Below are positions 19,401-27,109 of a DNA stretch of 47,237 nucleotides, in pieces. The DNA lies in contig NZ_LECT01000005.1 of assembly GCF_001027925.1 (NCBI RefSeq), positions 1 to 47,237 of the forward strand, read 5' to 3'. The translations under genes and the position numbers were made by a program. The notes below the pieces were generated by a model that saw only the letters and a list, made by a program, of their open reading frames with translations, did not search any database and was not told the DNA's origin. This stretch comes from Rhodopirellula islandica. GTDB lineage: Bacteria > Planctomycetota > Planctomycetia > Pirellulales > Pirellulaceae. The stretch's first letter is position 1, and each line of letters begins with the position of its first letter.

Positions 19401-19721
19401 CTCGAAAATCAAACGATCTCTCATTCTGAGCGTGACTGGTTGAATGTTCGATTGGTCGGAGTCGAGAGCGAGCGCTCCGCCGTCGGTGCCAGACTCACGG
19501 TCGAGTATGACGGAGGGCGACAATTTCGGTGGCTGACTAGCGGTGGTGGGTACGCGTGCCAAGACGAGCCAACACTCTTTGTTGGCGGGATTCCACAAGG
19601 GCTCGGTGTTGATCTGATCGTCGCATGGCCATCGGGACTCAAGGAGACGTTCAAGAATGTCGAAACCAATCAGGTTTTGCTTGTCGTCGAAGGACAAGCC
19701 AGGTTGACGACCCTCCCGTGA
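16488..19721 (+). CDS. TPR / FG-GAP (VCBS) / ASPIC-UnbV lipoprotein (CRTAC1-like)
   Basis: About 1077 residues if translation starts at the GTG at 16488; an ATG at 16560 is the alternative. The GTG start gives a basic n-region, a hydrophobic stretch and a lipobox (FACLGAAIGC), so it is probably an envelope lipoprotein. A TPR-rich N-terminal half includes ALGMRSDWLAQTGHYEEAIA and AHRQLAALLNRLGRRHEAAR. The C-terminal half has Ca-binding-type FG-GAP/VCBS repeats (DFDRDGWIDLFLGQGG, DLNQDGWPDLLVSNFG, DFDQNGRIDFHITNF, DLNRDGLVDMVATF) forming a beta-propeller, and ends in an ASPIC/UnbV domain (RSAVGARLTVEYDGG, WPSGLKETF). It is adjacent to a multihaem TPR protein, so the two probably work together at the cell surface; the substrate is unknown. 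Confidence 0.85.
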   Translation: MSVRANQEQRGGRRDQRGWWAVCRMVSFCFACLGAAIGCQPNVSPPDAPLRAESKAEVSASLQREVSHPKTTERQDAQSDPPDRQASLDELNRILDGSVVHDADRNSDSAVFEIVEKSLDQFPNDSAVLYFSALVQYHRLGLVDEAIQTLRRIQLDEPEVGPAALGMRSDWLAQTGHYEEAIAGYRNLLDRFPEATEAHRQLAALLNRLGRRHEAARYLRNLVRLGDVRQAELASLLSIQDPSLTSAVNGNQPSSEGLSGWVGPISQAHRSMASHQPHLAVDSLASLIGDSEAQASIGSGWDAALALLGRAAVDANDKENLRLWWEHLNPDQLLWADHWFALSRLVNDQLRDTDLAIQLMVEAIHRDPTDRVALGLLANWMNQTQRYDVEDEITQRMERLKRTVVLGNRIGGQGASSPQNASESLAASMLQLAEHLDQIGRELEANAWRMIAVTQGSKVEKASVGALQERYQALQKSRSGFPTVSDNTFGLRSDDPIATHQRAIEKLSEMLEKTKSVGPARPVETDPSADPEVVVRFVDRAREWKVDFRYRNADPPRPQDLSIFQQFGGAVCATDFDRDGWIDLFLGQGGCHPNDAATTEVSAESSNRLFRSLAGAFQDCSEVASVEDQRFTMAVAAGDLNQDGWPDLLVSNFGNNECFINNADGTFSHSEDPAWNSHHAWSSGHAIADLTGNGIPDVFEIRYLNDPRVFETLPTNEHGRAIDYRGPESYQAAGDVLYVRSPTGHWDTRTLGLEEGAAPSLGVVVGDFDNQPGNEIFVANDTEPNRFWKRGPARGGDGFTGKKQMQWNNFAKLRGCAFSSLGGSGASMGIATADFDQNGRIDFHITNFLHEPAHLYLQNADSFFSDHVTASGLARDSIPVLGFGTVAFDFENDGDEDIAVLNGHIENLEYRGMPHKMPAQLFVQESTQFQSLDVDNDWAKPSIGRGLIRTDLNRDGLVDMVATFQDRPVSLLENQTISHSERDWLNVRLVGVESERSAVGARLTVEYDGGRQFRWLTSGGGYACQDEPTLFVGGIPQGLGVDLIVAWPSGLKETFKNVETNQVLLVVEGQARLTTLP

Positions 19722-19726
19722 ATCCA

Positions 19727-21643
19727 ATGCTGCCTGCTAAATTTCATCGGTGTTTGCACTCGCTTTGGTTCACAATGTCAGTGGCTTTGATTGCTGGCAG
19801 CAGCGTCGGTTGCGGACAAAAAAAAGCGGTGGATCCGAGTGGTTCGCCGACATCGAATTGGCAGGATTGGCTGTCCTCTGAGTCAGCGACGTCGGTCGCT
19901 CCGAGCACCTCGCATGACTGGGGAACTTTGCCCGCCGGGATGATCGGCTCGGATGCTTGCATTGAATGCCATCCGAAACAGGCGGAGGCTTTCAGTCAAA
20001 CGACGCATGCCAAATCGGCGCGACGAATCCAGCGTGAGGAACTCCCATTGGGCAGTGACTTCGTCGATGGCAAATCTGGACGCCTGTATGAAGCTGAGAT
20101 GACCGACGAGGGAATGCGGCATCGAGAATCCGTTTTGGGAACCGATGGAGAGTTGATTGCCCAGGATTCTGTCGACTTGGTTTTGGAACTTGGGTCTGGC
20201 ACTCACGCCCACACCTACCTCGGAAAACGAGACGGGTATTGGATCGAATCTCCACTGACGTGGTATCAGCAGACAAGTCAGTGGGGACTTTCACCGGGAT
20301 TCGATGGCGAGGATTCTGCCATGTTCGATCGTGTCGTCACCACCACCTGTGTTTTTTGTCACGTCGGAGAAGTGCGTGCTGACAAAGTTCAGCCAAGTCA
20401 ATTTTCAATCACTCACGCCAGCATTGCCTGCGAGCGTTGCCATGGATCGGGAGTGCAACACGTTGCCGATCAAAAGAGCGACGAGAACCTCTCACCGTCT
20501 GAGATGAACATTGTTCATCCCGGCAAAATCGCTCGGGAAAATCGCGATGCCATCTGTAGCCAGTGTCATTTGCAAGGGATCGTTTCAAGCTCGTCGAGCG
20601 ACTTTGATCGCTGGGACTTTCATCCCGGCGAGTTGCTCTCGGAGCATGTCACCGAATTTCAACTTGATGAGGGGGAAGAGAGTTTTCGGATTGTCGGCCA
20701 TACCGAACAACTGCATCAAAGTGAGTGCTACCTGCAAACGGAGGTGCTGTCTTGCGTGACCTGTCACCATCCTCACCCAGTCTCCGGTGAAGCCGTCGCG
20801 TACCGGGATCTCTGTATCGGATGCCACGCGTCCCCTGCCTCGTGCGATGTGCCGCTTTCGGTTCGAATTGAAACACAGCAGGATCAGTGTCAGGCATGCC
20901 ACATGCCTAAACGGCCAACCAACGTGACACATGCCGCGTTGCATGATCATCGAATCGCGGTTCACGACGAATCCTTCCTGCTCGCTGAGCTTTCTGTTCC
21001 AAAGTCAGCCTCGGCCCCGGCATCTGAAAAGCCCCGTCTGGTGGCGATTTCGGCAACGGACCACTTGGAGGAAACCGAGCGTGAACGCCGTCGCTTGCTG
21101 GCCTTTCACTCGCTCGCGAGTAGTGGCGGATTGCCAGGGTCGATGAAGGATGATTTCAAAGTTGCGCAGCGGGAGTTGGTCGAGCTGTTCAAGTCGGGTG
21201 TCAACGACGCGAGTGTTCGAACCACTCTCGCCAATTCGTACTTTGCCGCAGGGAAGTGGTCGACCGCGGAGAATTTGGCTCGGTCGGTTGTCGAATCGGA
21301 GTCCGTGGGGTCGCACACTTACGTCGGTGCGGTGGATGTGTTGGCACGGGTTGCATTGAGGTTGCAGGACAACGAAGCAGCGAAGTCCTGGTACCGTGAA
21401 CTGACTCAAATGCGTCGGGTCTCTGGTGACCACTTCATGCTTGGGGTTTGTGAACTCAATGCCAATCGGATTGAGCCAGCGATTCTTGCGTTTGAGCAGG
21501 CACTTCGAATTGACTCGACGCTCCTTGTCGCTCATGAGTACCTCGCTCAGATATTCCAGGCGGAGAACCGGATGGATCGCAGTCGGTTGCACCAGCAAGC
21601 TGCTCGACGACTGCGTGCTATTTCGCTCGATCAACAACCTTGA
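19727..21643 (+). CDS. Multihaem cytochrome c lipoprotein with C-terminal TPRs
   Basis: A 638-residue lipoprotein: the signal LHSLWFTMSVALIAGSSVGC ends in a lipobox. Seven CXXCH haem sites are visible in order: CIECH, CVFCH, CERCH, CSQCH, CVTCH, CIGCH and CQACH. The spacing resembles cytochrome c554/c-prime-like multihaem proteins. TPR-like helices fill the last 200 residues (LANSYFAAGKWSTAENLA, ELNANRIEPAILAFEQALRI). It should carry electrons in the periplasm or at the outer face. The ATG at 19727 is 5 bp after the preceding gene; a GTG at 19718 would overlap that stop as GTGA and is a real alternative. Tight linkage to the UnbV protein suggests one functional unit. Confidence 0.88.
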   Translation: MLPAKFHRCLHSLWFTMSVALIAGSSVGCGQKKAVDPSGSPTSNWQDWLSSESATSVAPSTSHDWGTLPAGMIGSDACIECHPKQAEAFSQTTHAKSARRIQREELPLGSDFVDGKSGRLYEAEMTDEGMRHRESVLGTDGELIAQDSVDLVLELGSGTHAHTYLGKRDGYWIESPLTWYQQTSQWGLSPGFDGEDSAMFDRVVTTTCVFCHVGEVRADKVQPSQFSITHASIACERCHGSGVQHVADQKSDENLSPSEMNIVHPGKIARENRDAICSQCHLQGIVSSSSSDFDRWDFHPGELLSEHVTEFQLDEGEESFRIVGHTEQLHQSECYLQTEVLSCVTCHHPHPVSGEAVAYRDLCIGCHASPASCDVPLSVRIETQQDQCQACHMPKRPTNVTHAALHDHRIAVHDESFLLAELSVPKSASAPASEKPRLVAISATDHLEETERERRRLLAFHSLASSGGLPGSMKDDFKVAQRELVELFKSGVNDASVRTTLANSYFAAGKWSTAENLARSVVESESVGSHTYVGAVDVLARVALRLQDNEAAKSWYRELTQMRRVSGDHFMLGVCELNANRIEPAILAFEQALRIDSTLLVAHEYLAQIFQAENRMDRSRLHQQAARRLRAISLDQQP

Positions 21644-21740
21644 TCAGTCTGAACCTCCTCCCACACGCGTGCTCCCGCCGCCAAACGAGCCCGCTCGGTC
21701 GTCGAACGAATGCGCAATTGAGCATGGCCCCACCTCGCAA

Positions 21741-21826
21741 GGAGGTCGTGCAGTTTTTAAGTGCCGTGTTGCCAAGCATTTATCATTGCCCTCCCTCTGG
21801 GAGGGTCGGGCGAAGCGAGGGGAGGG
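21741..21826 (+). repeat. Dispersed repeat carrying GGAGGTCGTGCAGTTTT
   Basis: The block starts with GGAGGTCGTGCAGTTTTTAA, continues with CCGTGTTGCCAAGC and ends in CCTCCCTCTGGGAGGG and a GAGGGGAGGGG tract. It recurs in the same orientation near 47103-47165 and inverted near 16329-16357. It is non-coding and is one of several repeat families in the window. Confidence 0.65.
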
Positions 21827-21923
21827 GCGAGCATCGGAACCAGCGCGTAACCCTGGGCTGCGAAATGTTTGCTATTGGCGTTCTGATCACGAATGCAATT
21901 TTCTTCCGGCTTCTGCCTTTCTT

Positions 21924-22120
21924 CATCCCGGTAGGGATTTCAGATGGTAGCCGGGGGTTGCTGCGTAGCAGCGTACCCCCGGAAAGCGAGCTCCCATAAA
22001 ACTCTTCATCCCGCCGTGGCCAAAGGCCACGGCGGGATGAAGAGTGGCGGCGTGGGGGGCGTGTCCATCGGTGGCGCTATCGCTTACCGACGGCTACCAT
22101 CTGAAATCCCTGCCGGGATG
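21924..22120 (+). mobile_element. Palindromic non-autonomous element, copy A
   Basis: A 197-bp element bounded by 30-bp inverted repeats with one mismatch (CATCCCGGTAGGGATTTCAG... and its complement). It contains a hairpin CCGGGGGT..ACCCCCGG with an inner GCTGC/GCAGC stem, a perfect 21-bp-stem hairpin at 22001-22045, and a third stem TCGGT..ACCGA. It encodes no protein. A second complete copy lies at 45809-46008 and a right half at 31630-31717. Homology continues into the flanks, but in swapped order relative to copy B. It could be a MITE-like element, an invertible segment or a structured RNA. Confidence 0.75.
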
Positions 22121-22584
22121 AAAACTTGCGCAAACGCATGGCCGCCACAAGCTCAAAGAGTTAGCAGCCCAGCGTAACCCTCCCCGGTCCGAAGCGGGCT
22201 GACCTTCCCAAGAGAGGGTGGAGGAAAACTGCTCCACCTCCAAGTTCTGAGAAGCACTGAGTGCTCGGTAAAAAGAAGGTTGGAATGATTCAAAGGAGCG
22301 TTCAGTGAGGTCTCGCTTTTGCCGGCATCGACTGGGGCGAAGAACTCGCGTCCAATCGAGCTCGATGGGCTCAATGGCGGTCGAGTAGCCGTAGGGAATG
22401 GTTTGCGATGGCCTAGTGCTCCTGGAGCTCTTTTTTACCAGTTTTTCCTTGCTCTTCGGATCCACGCCATGCATAAATGCAGTCGAGCAGGCGGCTCACT
22501 CAGACTGACAGAATGTCTGCGGCACTTGGTTCTTCTCTTCGGAGGCTGATTCAGGGACCGCACTCGATTGGAAAGGATCGATGA
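22121..22584 (+). other. Spacer between palindromic element and RHS fragment
   Basis: The first 60 bases are flank sequence shared with element B (AACTTGCGCAA, CATGGC, CAAAGA). The rest has no recognised gene. A minus-strand frame of 126 codons crosses it but shows no domain. The sequence changes abruptly to RHS coding sequence at about 22585, marking a break point. Confidence 0.5.
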
Positions 22585-24153
22585 GTGACAGCCGACGGAC
22601 TGACCGAGCAGTACCTTTACGACGATGACCTGACCGATGGAGTCGGCCTGGACAACGCCACCGGCGTGACACCTCTGATCGGCAGCGCCGCGGTCTCGCT
22701 GGCCGATGCCCTGACCAAGCTGGCTGGCACCACGGCCAACGGTGGAGCCGGTGTGTCGTTCGACTCCGATGCCACGGGCTCCGCCCAAGTCTCGATCAAC
22801 CCCGAGGGCGAGGTTCGCTTCTCGATCTCCGACGGTGCCGGCCGTAGTGTGATGAGCGGCATGATCGACGACAGCAGTGACCTGATCACCTGGAACTGCA
22901 CCGTCCATGACCAAACCGAATCCATCGCCGGTTACGGAACCGTCCTGGCCTCCCAGAGCGTCAACGCTCTGGGGCATGTCCGCAAAAGCCTGACCGACGC
23001 GGCGGGACGCACGATCCAGAGCATTGATGCCCTGGGCAAGATCACCAGCTACGAATACGACGCTTCGGGCAACCGGCTCAAGGTCCGCGACCCCAACGGA
23101 GTCGGCCAGGACTGCCTCTACGATGCCCTGGGGCGTGACACCCAGTGCACCGACACCGCCAGTGGCGTGACGCAGAGTGGCTATGACTTGGCCGGCAACA
23201 AGGTCTCCTCGACCGATGCCAAGAGCAACACGACGACTTACGTGTTCGACGCACGCGGACGCCAGATCAAACAGGTCGATCGCCTCTCGGGTGAAACCGA
23301 GTTCGCCTACACGGACACCGGCCAGCTGGAATCGCTGACCGATGCCGAGGACCAAGTCACCAGCTACACCTACGACGCGGCCGGCACCAAGCTGACCGAA
23401 ACCTACCCGGACCACGTGCCCAGCAGCACGATCGGTCAAACCGGTTACGGAATCGTCTCGTTCACCCCGGACGCCACCGGACGCACGGTTCAGCGAACTG
23501 ACCAGCAAGGTGACACGTGTGACTTCACCTACGACCTGGCTGGTCGCCTGAGCAGCAAGGCCTACACCGGACACGCCAGTGGCCCGCTGTCAGGTCAAAG
23601 CCACACCGACACGTTCACCTATGACGACGCCAGCCGGATGCTGACAGCCGTCAGTGGCCGCTACAGCAACACGGTTACCTACACCTACGACGATGCGGGT
23701 CGCAAAGACAGTGAGTCAATCCAGATCGGCGGCCAGACGTACACGATCCTGACCGATTACGACGCGGCGGGCCAAGTGTCCAAGCTGACCTACCCGGACG
23801 GCAAAGAGGTCGATCGCAGCTACACCGACCGCGGCCAGCTTGCCGGGATCGACTTCGACAGCACCACGATCGACACGCGAACGTACGACGATGGCGGCCG
23901 GATGCTCACCAGCAGTTACAATAACGGTGTGAGCGAAACACGGGCGTACAACAACGACAACACGCTAGCGAGCATCAGCTTCAGCGGCGCGTCGATCGGG
24001 AACCTCAGCTACGGCTGGGACGCCAACAAGAACAAGACCAGTGAGGGGATCATAGGAACGATGAGCGGTTACGGGTTCGATGTCGGAACGAGCGGCTACG
24101 ACGTCAGCCAATTCCGTGTCCGACACCTTTTCCAGTTTCGACTTCGTCGCTAA
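22585..24153 (+). CDS. RHS repeat protein fragment, both ends missing
   Basis: A 522-codon frame beginning at a GTG with no signal peptide, directly in the middle of RHS/YD-repeat sequence. At least ten YD-type units are visible, for example ITSYEYDASGNRLKVRDPNG, YTYDDAGRKDSESIQIGG and YDAAGQVSKLTYPDGKEVDR. In intact proteins these form a hollow beta-cage that encloses a C-terminal toxin. Here the N-terminal targeting part is absent, and after GYGFDVGTSGYD the frame runs into 17 unrelated residues and a stop, before the conserved RHS core and the DPIG motif. It is probably a pseudogene or a silent donor segment. Separate DPIG-type tips lie 1.4 kb and 2.8 kb downstream. Codon use is strongly GC3-rich, unlike the AT-richer genes that follow. 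Confidence 0.85.
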   Translation: MTADGLTEQYLYDDDLTDGVGLDNATGVTPLIGSAAVSLADALTKLAGTTANGGAGVSFDSDATGSAQVSINPEGEVRFSISDGAGRSVMSGMIDDSSDLITWNCTVHDQTESIAGYGTVLASQSVNALGHVRKSLTDAAGRTIQSIDALGKITSYEYDASGNRLKVRDPNGVGQDCLYDALGRDTQCTDTASGVTQSGYDLAGNKVSSTDAKSNTTTYVFDARGRQIKQVDRLSGETEFAYTDTGQLESLTDAEDQVTSYTYDAAGTKLTETYPDHVPSSTIGQTGYGIVSFTPDATGRTVQRTDQQGDTCDFTYDLAGRLSSKAYTGHASGPLSGQSHTDTFTYDDASRMLTAVSGRYSNTVTYTYDDAGRKDSESIQIGGQTYTILTDYDAAGQVSKLTYPDGKEVDRSYTDRGQLAGIDFDSTTIDTRTYDDGGRMLTSSYNNGVSETRAYNNDNTLASISFSGASIGNLSYGWDANKNKTSEGIIGTMSGYGFDVGTSGYDVSQFRVRHLFQFRLRR

Positions 24154-24375
24154 TCACATGAGGTAGGAAGAGCCGCATGAACAGAACTGATTTGATCGCT
24201 TCGCCAACGAATACTTTGCTGCCAGCCTTCAGTAACGTGCTGTCGAGGAATCACGTTTTTTGCGGGGTCAATCAGACGAGCGAGGAAAAGGAATGGGAAT
24301 TTACTTGCATCCACCCGACGAATATGGACAATCCTGGGCGTGAACTAACTCCGCCGAAACCCCCTGGGGCAGTTG

Positions 24376-24981
24376 ATGGGTTCTAAGCGAAGACGCCGCA
24401 AAGTCGATTCCACGTCGAATTCGCAACCAGTTGCTGCGACGGTCGTGAAACGTGGTCACTTTGCCTTTCCACTGATCGGTGCTTTTCTTCTCGGCGTTGG
24501 AGGCTCTGCAGTAGTCCTGGTGGGAAAGCACCCACCAGCAACCGAGTTGTCAGCAATCGCGGACAAGCCATCGCCAACCCTCGGTGAGTTGTCGATGATG
24601 GCTTCCGACGATCTGAAAACACAAGACATTGCGTTGCTCAACTTGCGGTGCGCAGAAGGACTGCCAGGAAGTGAAGACCTGGATATTTCCCGTTCGTTAA
24701 AAACGCTTGATCGATGGGCGAACAAGGTTCGGCAGGAAACTGAGCGAACGATAGTGAACTTCTACACCGAACCGGATAAGTATGAAAACTCCATCGCTTA
24801 CTACCGCATGTTGATGTTGGTGACGGTGTTGCAGCAGGACTTCGGCGTCCAGTACAACCCGGATCGAATTGAGAAGATCGACTTCACTCGCAGCAAAGAT
24901 CTCTTTATTCATGGGATGATTAACAGCGACAACGGCGGTACTTGTGTTTCAATGCCAGTCCTGTACACAGCAGTCGCTTAG
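24376..24981 (+). CDS. Transglutaminase-like membrane protein, N-terminal part before an in-frame TAG
   Basis: A 201-residue product with a basic N-terminus (GSKRRRRKVD), one membrane segment (about residues 29-50, AFPLIGAFLLGVGGSAVVLV) and a helical extracytoplasmic region. It ends exactly inside a transglutaminase/cysteine-protease-like domain: GGTCVSMPVLYTAVA, with Cys190 as the likely nucleophile, then TAG at 24979. The same frame continues with RLNYPVFLVQAKAHVFCRWD, which supplies the expected His, and EYINVEGTN. The gene is thus split by a single amber codon at a place where relatives would have an ordinary residue. Without readthrough the product lacks the catalytic His. It precedes the tip genes in an operon-like series. 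The ATG at 24376 is preferred over the adjacent TTG at 24373. Confidence 0.75.
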   Translation: MGSKRRRRKVDSTSNSQPVAATVVKRGHFAFPLIGAFLLGVGGSAVVLVGKHPPATELSAIADKPSPTLGELSMMASDDLKTQDIALLNLRCAEGLPGSEDLDISRSLKTLDRWANKVRQETERTIVNFYTEPDKYENSIAYYRMLMLVTVLQQDFGVQYNPDRIEKIDFTRSKDLFIHGMINSDNGGTCVSMPVLYTAVA

Positions 24982-24984
24982 CGA

Positions 24985-25518
24985 TTGAATTACCCCGTTT
25001 TTTTGGTCCAAGCGAAGGCTCACGTGTTTTGTCGATGGGACGGCCAAGGTGAATACATCAATGTTGAGGGGACCAACCGCGGGCTCAACAGCTATCCCGA
25101 TTCTCATTACCTGACATGGCCACATCCAATCGCTAGGTCTTCCGTTGAACGCGGGCACTATCTGAAATCCCTTCCGATGGATGAAGCGTTTGCTGTATTC
25201 CTCGCATCGCGTGGGCACTGCTTCGAAGATAACTTCAATTTGCCCGAGGCCAGCGTCAGCTATGCGCTCGCTGTCAAACATGCATCACGCCATCCGATGT
25301 ACAGGTCCCACTTGACGTCGTTGGTACGGCCACCACGGATCGAGGATCATCCTGACATCATGGCCCAGCAACGTCGGTTGGCACAAAAAAACCAGCAACC
25401 GTTCGACGCCTTTGGTCATCCAGTCAATCTCATGGCCCCGAATTCTCAGCCCGATCCGTTTGCCTTCCCCGAAATTTCACTCAGCCAGCCGCCGAGCAGT
25501 ATTGGCGTTCAACCTTAA
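24985..25518 (+). pseudogene. Transglutaminase-like protein, C-terminal part after the TAG
   Basis: The in-frame continuation of the 24376 gene, separated from it only by TAG and one codon. It holds the catalytic-type His (AKAHVFCRWD), the EGTN motif, a helical region (DEAFAVFLASRGHCFEDNFN) and a Gln/Pro-rich tail. The tail (from about SHLTSLVRPPRIEDHP to the end) is repeated as a separate remnant at 26735-26971. There is no credible independent start apart from a TTG at 24985. The stop lies 11 bp before the first RHS tip gene, so any readthrough product would be co-expressed with it. Confidence 0.65.
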
Positions 25519-25656
25519 GAGCCTACTTCATGTCTACGAAGTTCTTGATGCCCGCGATGCTGTTGGTCGTGATGTTGAGTATTTGCGCTCAGGACGCGTC
25601 TGCAATGTACAATTCACGAGTGGGGAGTTTCTGCTCTAGAGATCCAATCGGGTTCA
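25289..25656 (+). repeat. Duplicated leader of RHS tip cassette, copy 1
   Basis: 368 bp that recur without gaps at 26742-27109, exactly 1453 bp downstream. The segment covers the last 77 codons of the transglutaminase-like gene, the 11-bp gap, and the signal peptide plus RHS terminal motif (CSRDPIGF) of the tip. Mismatches are scattered and several are silent. Homology stops just after the DPIGF codons, which is where the variable toxin-like domain begins. Confidence 0.9.
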
Positions 25657-26195
25657 GAGGCAGTCCTTTTGGTCTCTACGAATATGTGTCCTCCAACCCC
25701 TGCAGGTACAGTGACTTCTCTGGGTTGGCTGCCAACGGCACAACAGAATGTGACATTGAAGGTGGCGGACCTTCAATCGTAGACATCCCAGGCAATTCGC
25801 CAACGAGACCATGTACCAAACGACACGAAGATGTTCACGTAGAGCAAAATAAAGGAACTGACAGCTGCTGCGGCAGAGCCAAGGAAGCTTACCGAAATGC
25901 CACTACCGAGAACAGTAAAGCCTACGTGCTTCGTGAGTGGCGGCAGTGGCTAGCGAGGCCATTGGTAAGAGGCAAAAGAGAGTGTCCCGCATATCAGGCT
26001 TCTGTTGATTGTGCTGCAGAAAACATCCTTAAGTTTTGCTTCAGCTGTCCCGAAGGCTCTGATTATCTAGGCGAAAAGTTTGTCTATATAGTTAGCTGCG
26101 GAAAATTCAAAGATTACTACGAAGCAGCGAAGAAGAAGAGAGATCGGCATTGCAAAGGCGCGGAGGGCTGGCGAGATCCACCATGTCCAATCTGA
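25530..26195 (+). CDS. Secreted orphan RHS tip with HExxH metallopeptidase-like domain (tip 1)
   Basis: A 221-residue protein. Residues 1-25 are a signal peptide (MPAMLLVVMLSICAQDASA). Residues 26-65 are the C-terminal signature of RHS proteins (MYNSRVGSFCSRDPIGF, then LYEYVSSNP and a degenerate DPxG box). The variable domain, from about residue 70, is rich in Cys and contains RHEDVHVEQ, a HExxH zinc site at residues 99-103, with a downstream Glu in RECPAYQASVDC (E151) as the likely third ligand. This gluzincin-like pattern suggests a secreted metallopeptidase toxin or effector. It is unusual that the tip is a separate secreted protein rather than the end of a large RHS polypeptide. The next gene overlaps its 3' end by 13 bp. 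Confidence 0.82.
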   Translation: MSTKFLMPAMLLVVMLSICAQDASAMYNSRVGSFCSRDPIGFRGSPFGLYEYVSSNPCRYSDFSGLAANGTTECDIEGGGPSIVDIPGNSPTRPCTKRHEDVHVEQNKGTDSCCGRAKEAYRNATTENSKAYVLREWRQWLARPLVRGKRECPAYQASVDCAAENILKFCFSCPEGSDYLGEKFVYIVSCGKFKDYYEAAKKKRDRHCKGAEGWRDPPCPI

Positions 26196-26683
26196 CATTA
26201 CATCGTGTGACAACAGCTATTCCCAGAGAGGGATTGGGCATTGTGAAGGTGACCGCACTGGCAACCGTTTTGATGCTTCTTTGCTCCGGGTGCAGACCGA
26301 CACCCAAAACCGATGTTTCAGCTAATCGCGACCTTGAATCTCACAAGCCTGGTAAGCTATCGAAGGAACAGGCTAGGCATGTCGTGGACTTTATTTCAAA
26401 TCATCTCACTTCTATTGATCAAGTTGTTGAAGTTATTGGAGAGCCTCGGGTTGGAAGCGGCGGAGTCTTCACGTACACCATCGAGCCTGCTTCTGGATTG
26501 CGTTTGTGGACCGATGACTATCGGTACGGAAATCTAATTTTGAAAGCAGCAGTGGTTGAATTTACGAACGAAGACACAAGCGGCAACGGGGCAACCTATC
26601 GAAGTGTCGACGTAGTTTACAAAGGCAGGCTGGACCTCGCGGATGAGAAGCTTCATGACTTACGCATGATGATTGGTCGCTAG
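26183..26683 (+). CDS. Lipoprotein, candidate immunity partner of tip 1
   Basis: A 166-residue lipoprotein (hydrophobic stretch VKVTALATVLMLLCSGC with a lipobox) with a small alpha/beta-looking domain (LSKEQARHVVDFISNHL, SIDQVVEVIGEPRV, TYTIEPASGLRLWTDDYRYG). The start is uncertain: the ATG at 26183 overlaps the tip 1 stop by 13 bp, and a GTG at 26243 would give a shorter, cleaner signal. No known domain was recognised. A lipid-anchored periplasmic protein encoded directly behind a secreted protease-like tip is what an immunity protein would look like, but this is inference from position and localisation. Confidence 0.72.
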   Translation: MSNLTLHRVTTAIPREGLGIVKVTALATVLMLLCSGCRPTPKTDVSANRDLESHKPGKLSKEQARHVVDFISNHLTSIDQVVEVIGEPRVGSGGVFTYTIEPASGLRLWTDDYRYGNLILKAAVVEFTNEDTSGNGATYRSVDVVYKGRLDLADEKLHDLRMMIGR

Positions 26684-26734
26684 CTGTTACCACCCGAATT
26701 TTGGCCGTGGAGCAATCAAACTGGCTCGCTCACT

Positions 26735-26971
26735 TTGTTAAGCCATCCGATGTGCAGGTCCCACCTGACGTCGTTGGTGCGGCCACCACGGATCGAGGAT
26801 CATCCTGACATCATGGCCCAGCAACGTCGGTTGACACAAAGAAACCAGCAACCGTTCGACGCCTTTGGTCATCCAGTCAATCTCATGGCCCCGAATTCTC
26901 AGCCCGATCCGTTTTCCTTCCCCGAAATTTCACTCAGCCAGCCGCCGAGCAGTATTGGCGTTCAACCCTAA
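26735..26971 (+). pseudogene. Remnant of the transglutaminase-like gene 3' end
   Basis: 78 open codons almost identical to the last 77 codons of the transglutaminase-like gene (SHLTSLVRPPRIEDHPDIMA, FGHPVNLMAPNSQPD, SLSQPPSSIGVQP). Nothing of the catalytic domain or membrane segment is present. It is a by-product of the cassette duplication and sits in front of tip 2 exactly as the parent sits in front of tip 1. Its frame is still open, so the duplication is young or the segment is selected as a leader. Confidence 0.8.
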
Positions 26972-27109
26972 GAGCCTTCTTCATGTTCGCGAAGTTCTTG
27001 ATGCCCGCGATGCTGTTGGTCGGTATGTTGAGCATTTGTGCTCAGGATGCGTCCGCAATGTACAATGCACGGGTGGGTAGTTTTTGCTCCAGAGATCCGA
27101 TCGGGTTCA
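26742..27109 (+). repeat. Duplicated leader of RHS tip cassette, copy 2
   Basis: Second copy of the 368-bp leader at 25289-25656, at an offset of 1453 bp with no insertion or deletion. It joins the end of the cassette 1 immunity region to tip 2. The boundary on the 3' side is again directly after the DPIGF codons. Confidence 0.9.

Noticed and set aside
22318..22350. Plus-strand FAGIDWGEE resembling the start of IS110-type transposases
   Set aside because: Only nine residues match and the frame shows no further transposase sequence; too short to call a remnant.
22435..23574. 379-codon minus-strand frame opposite the RHS fragment
   Set aside because: It is the antisense shadow of repetitive, GC3-rich RHS coding sequence; it shows repeats only because the sense strand does.
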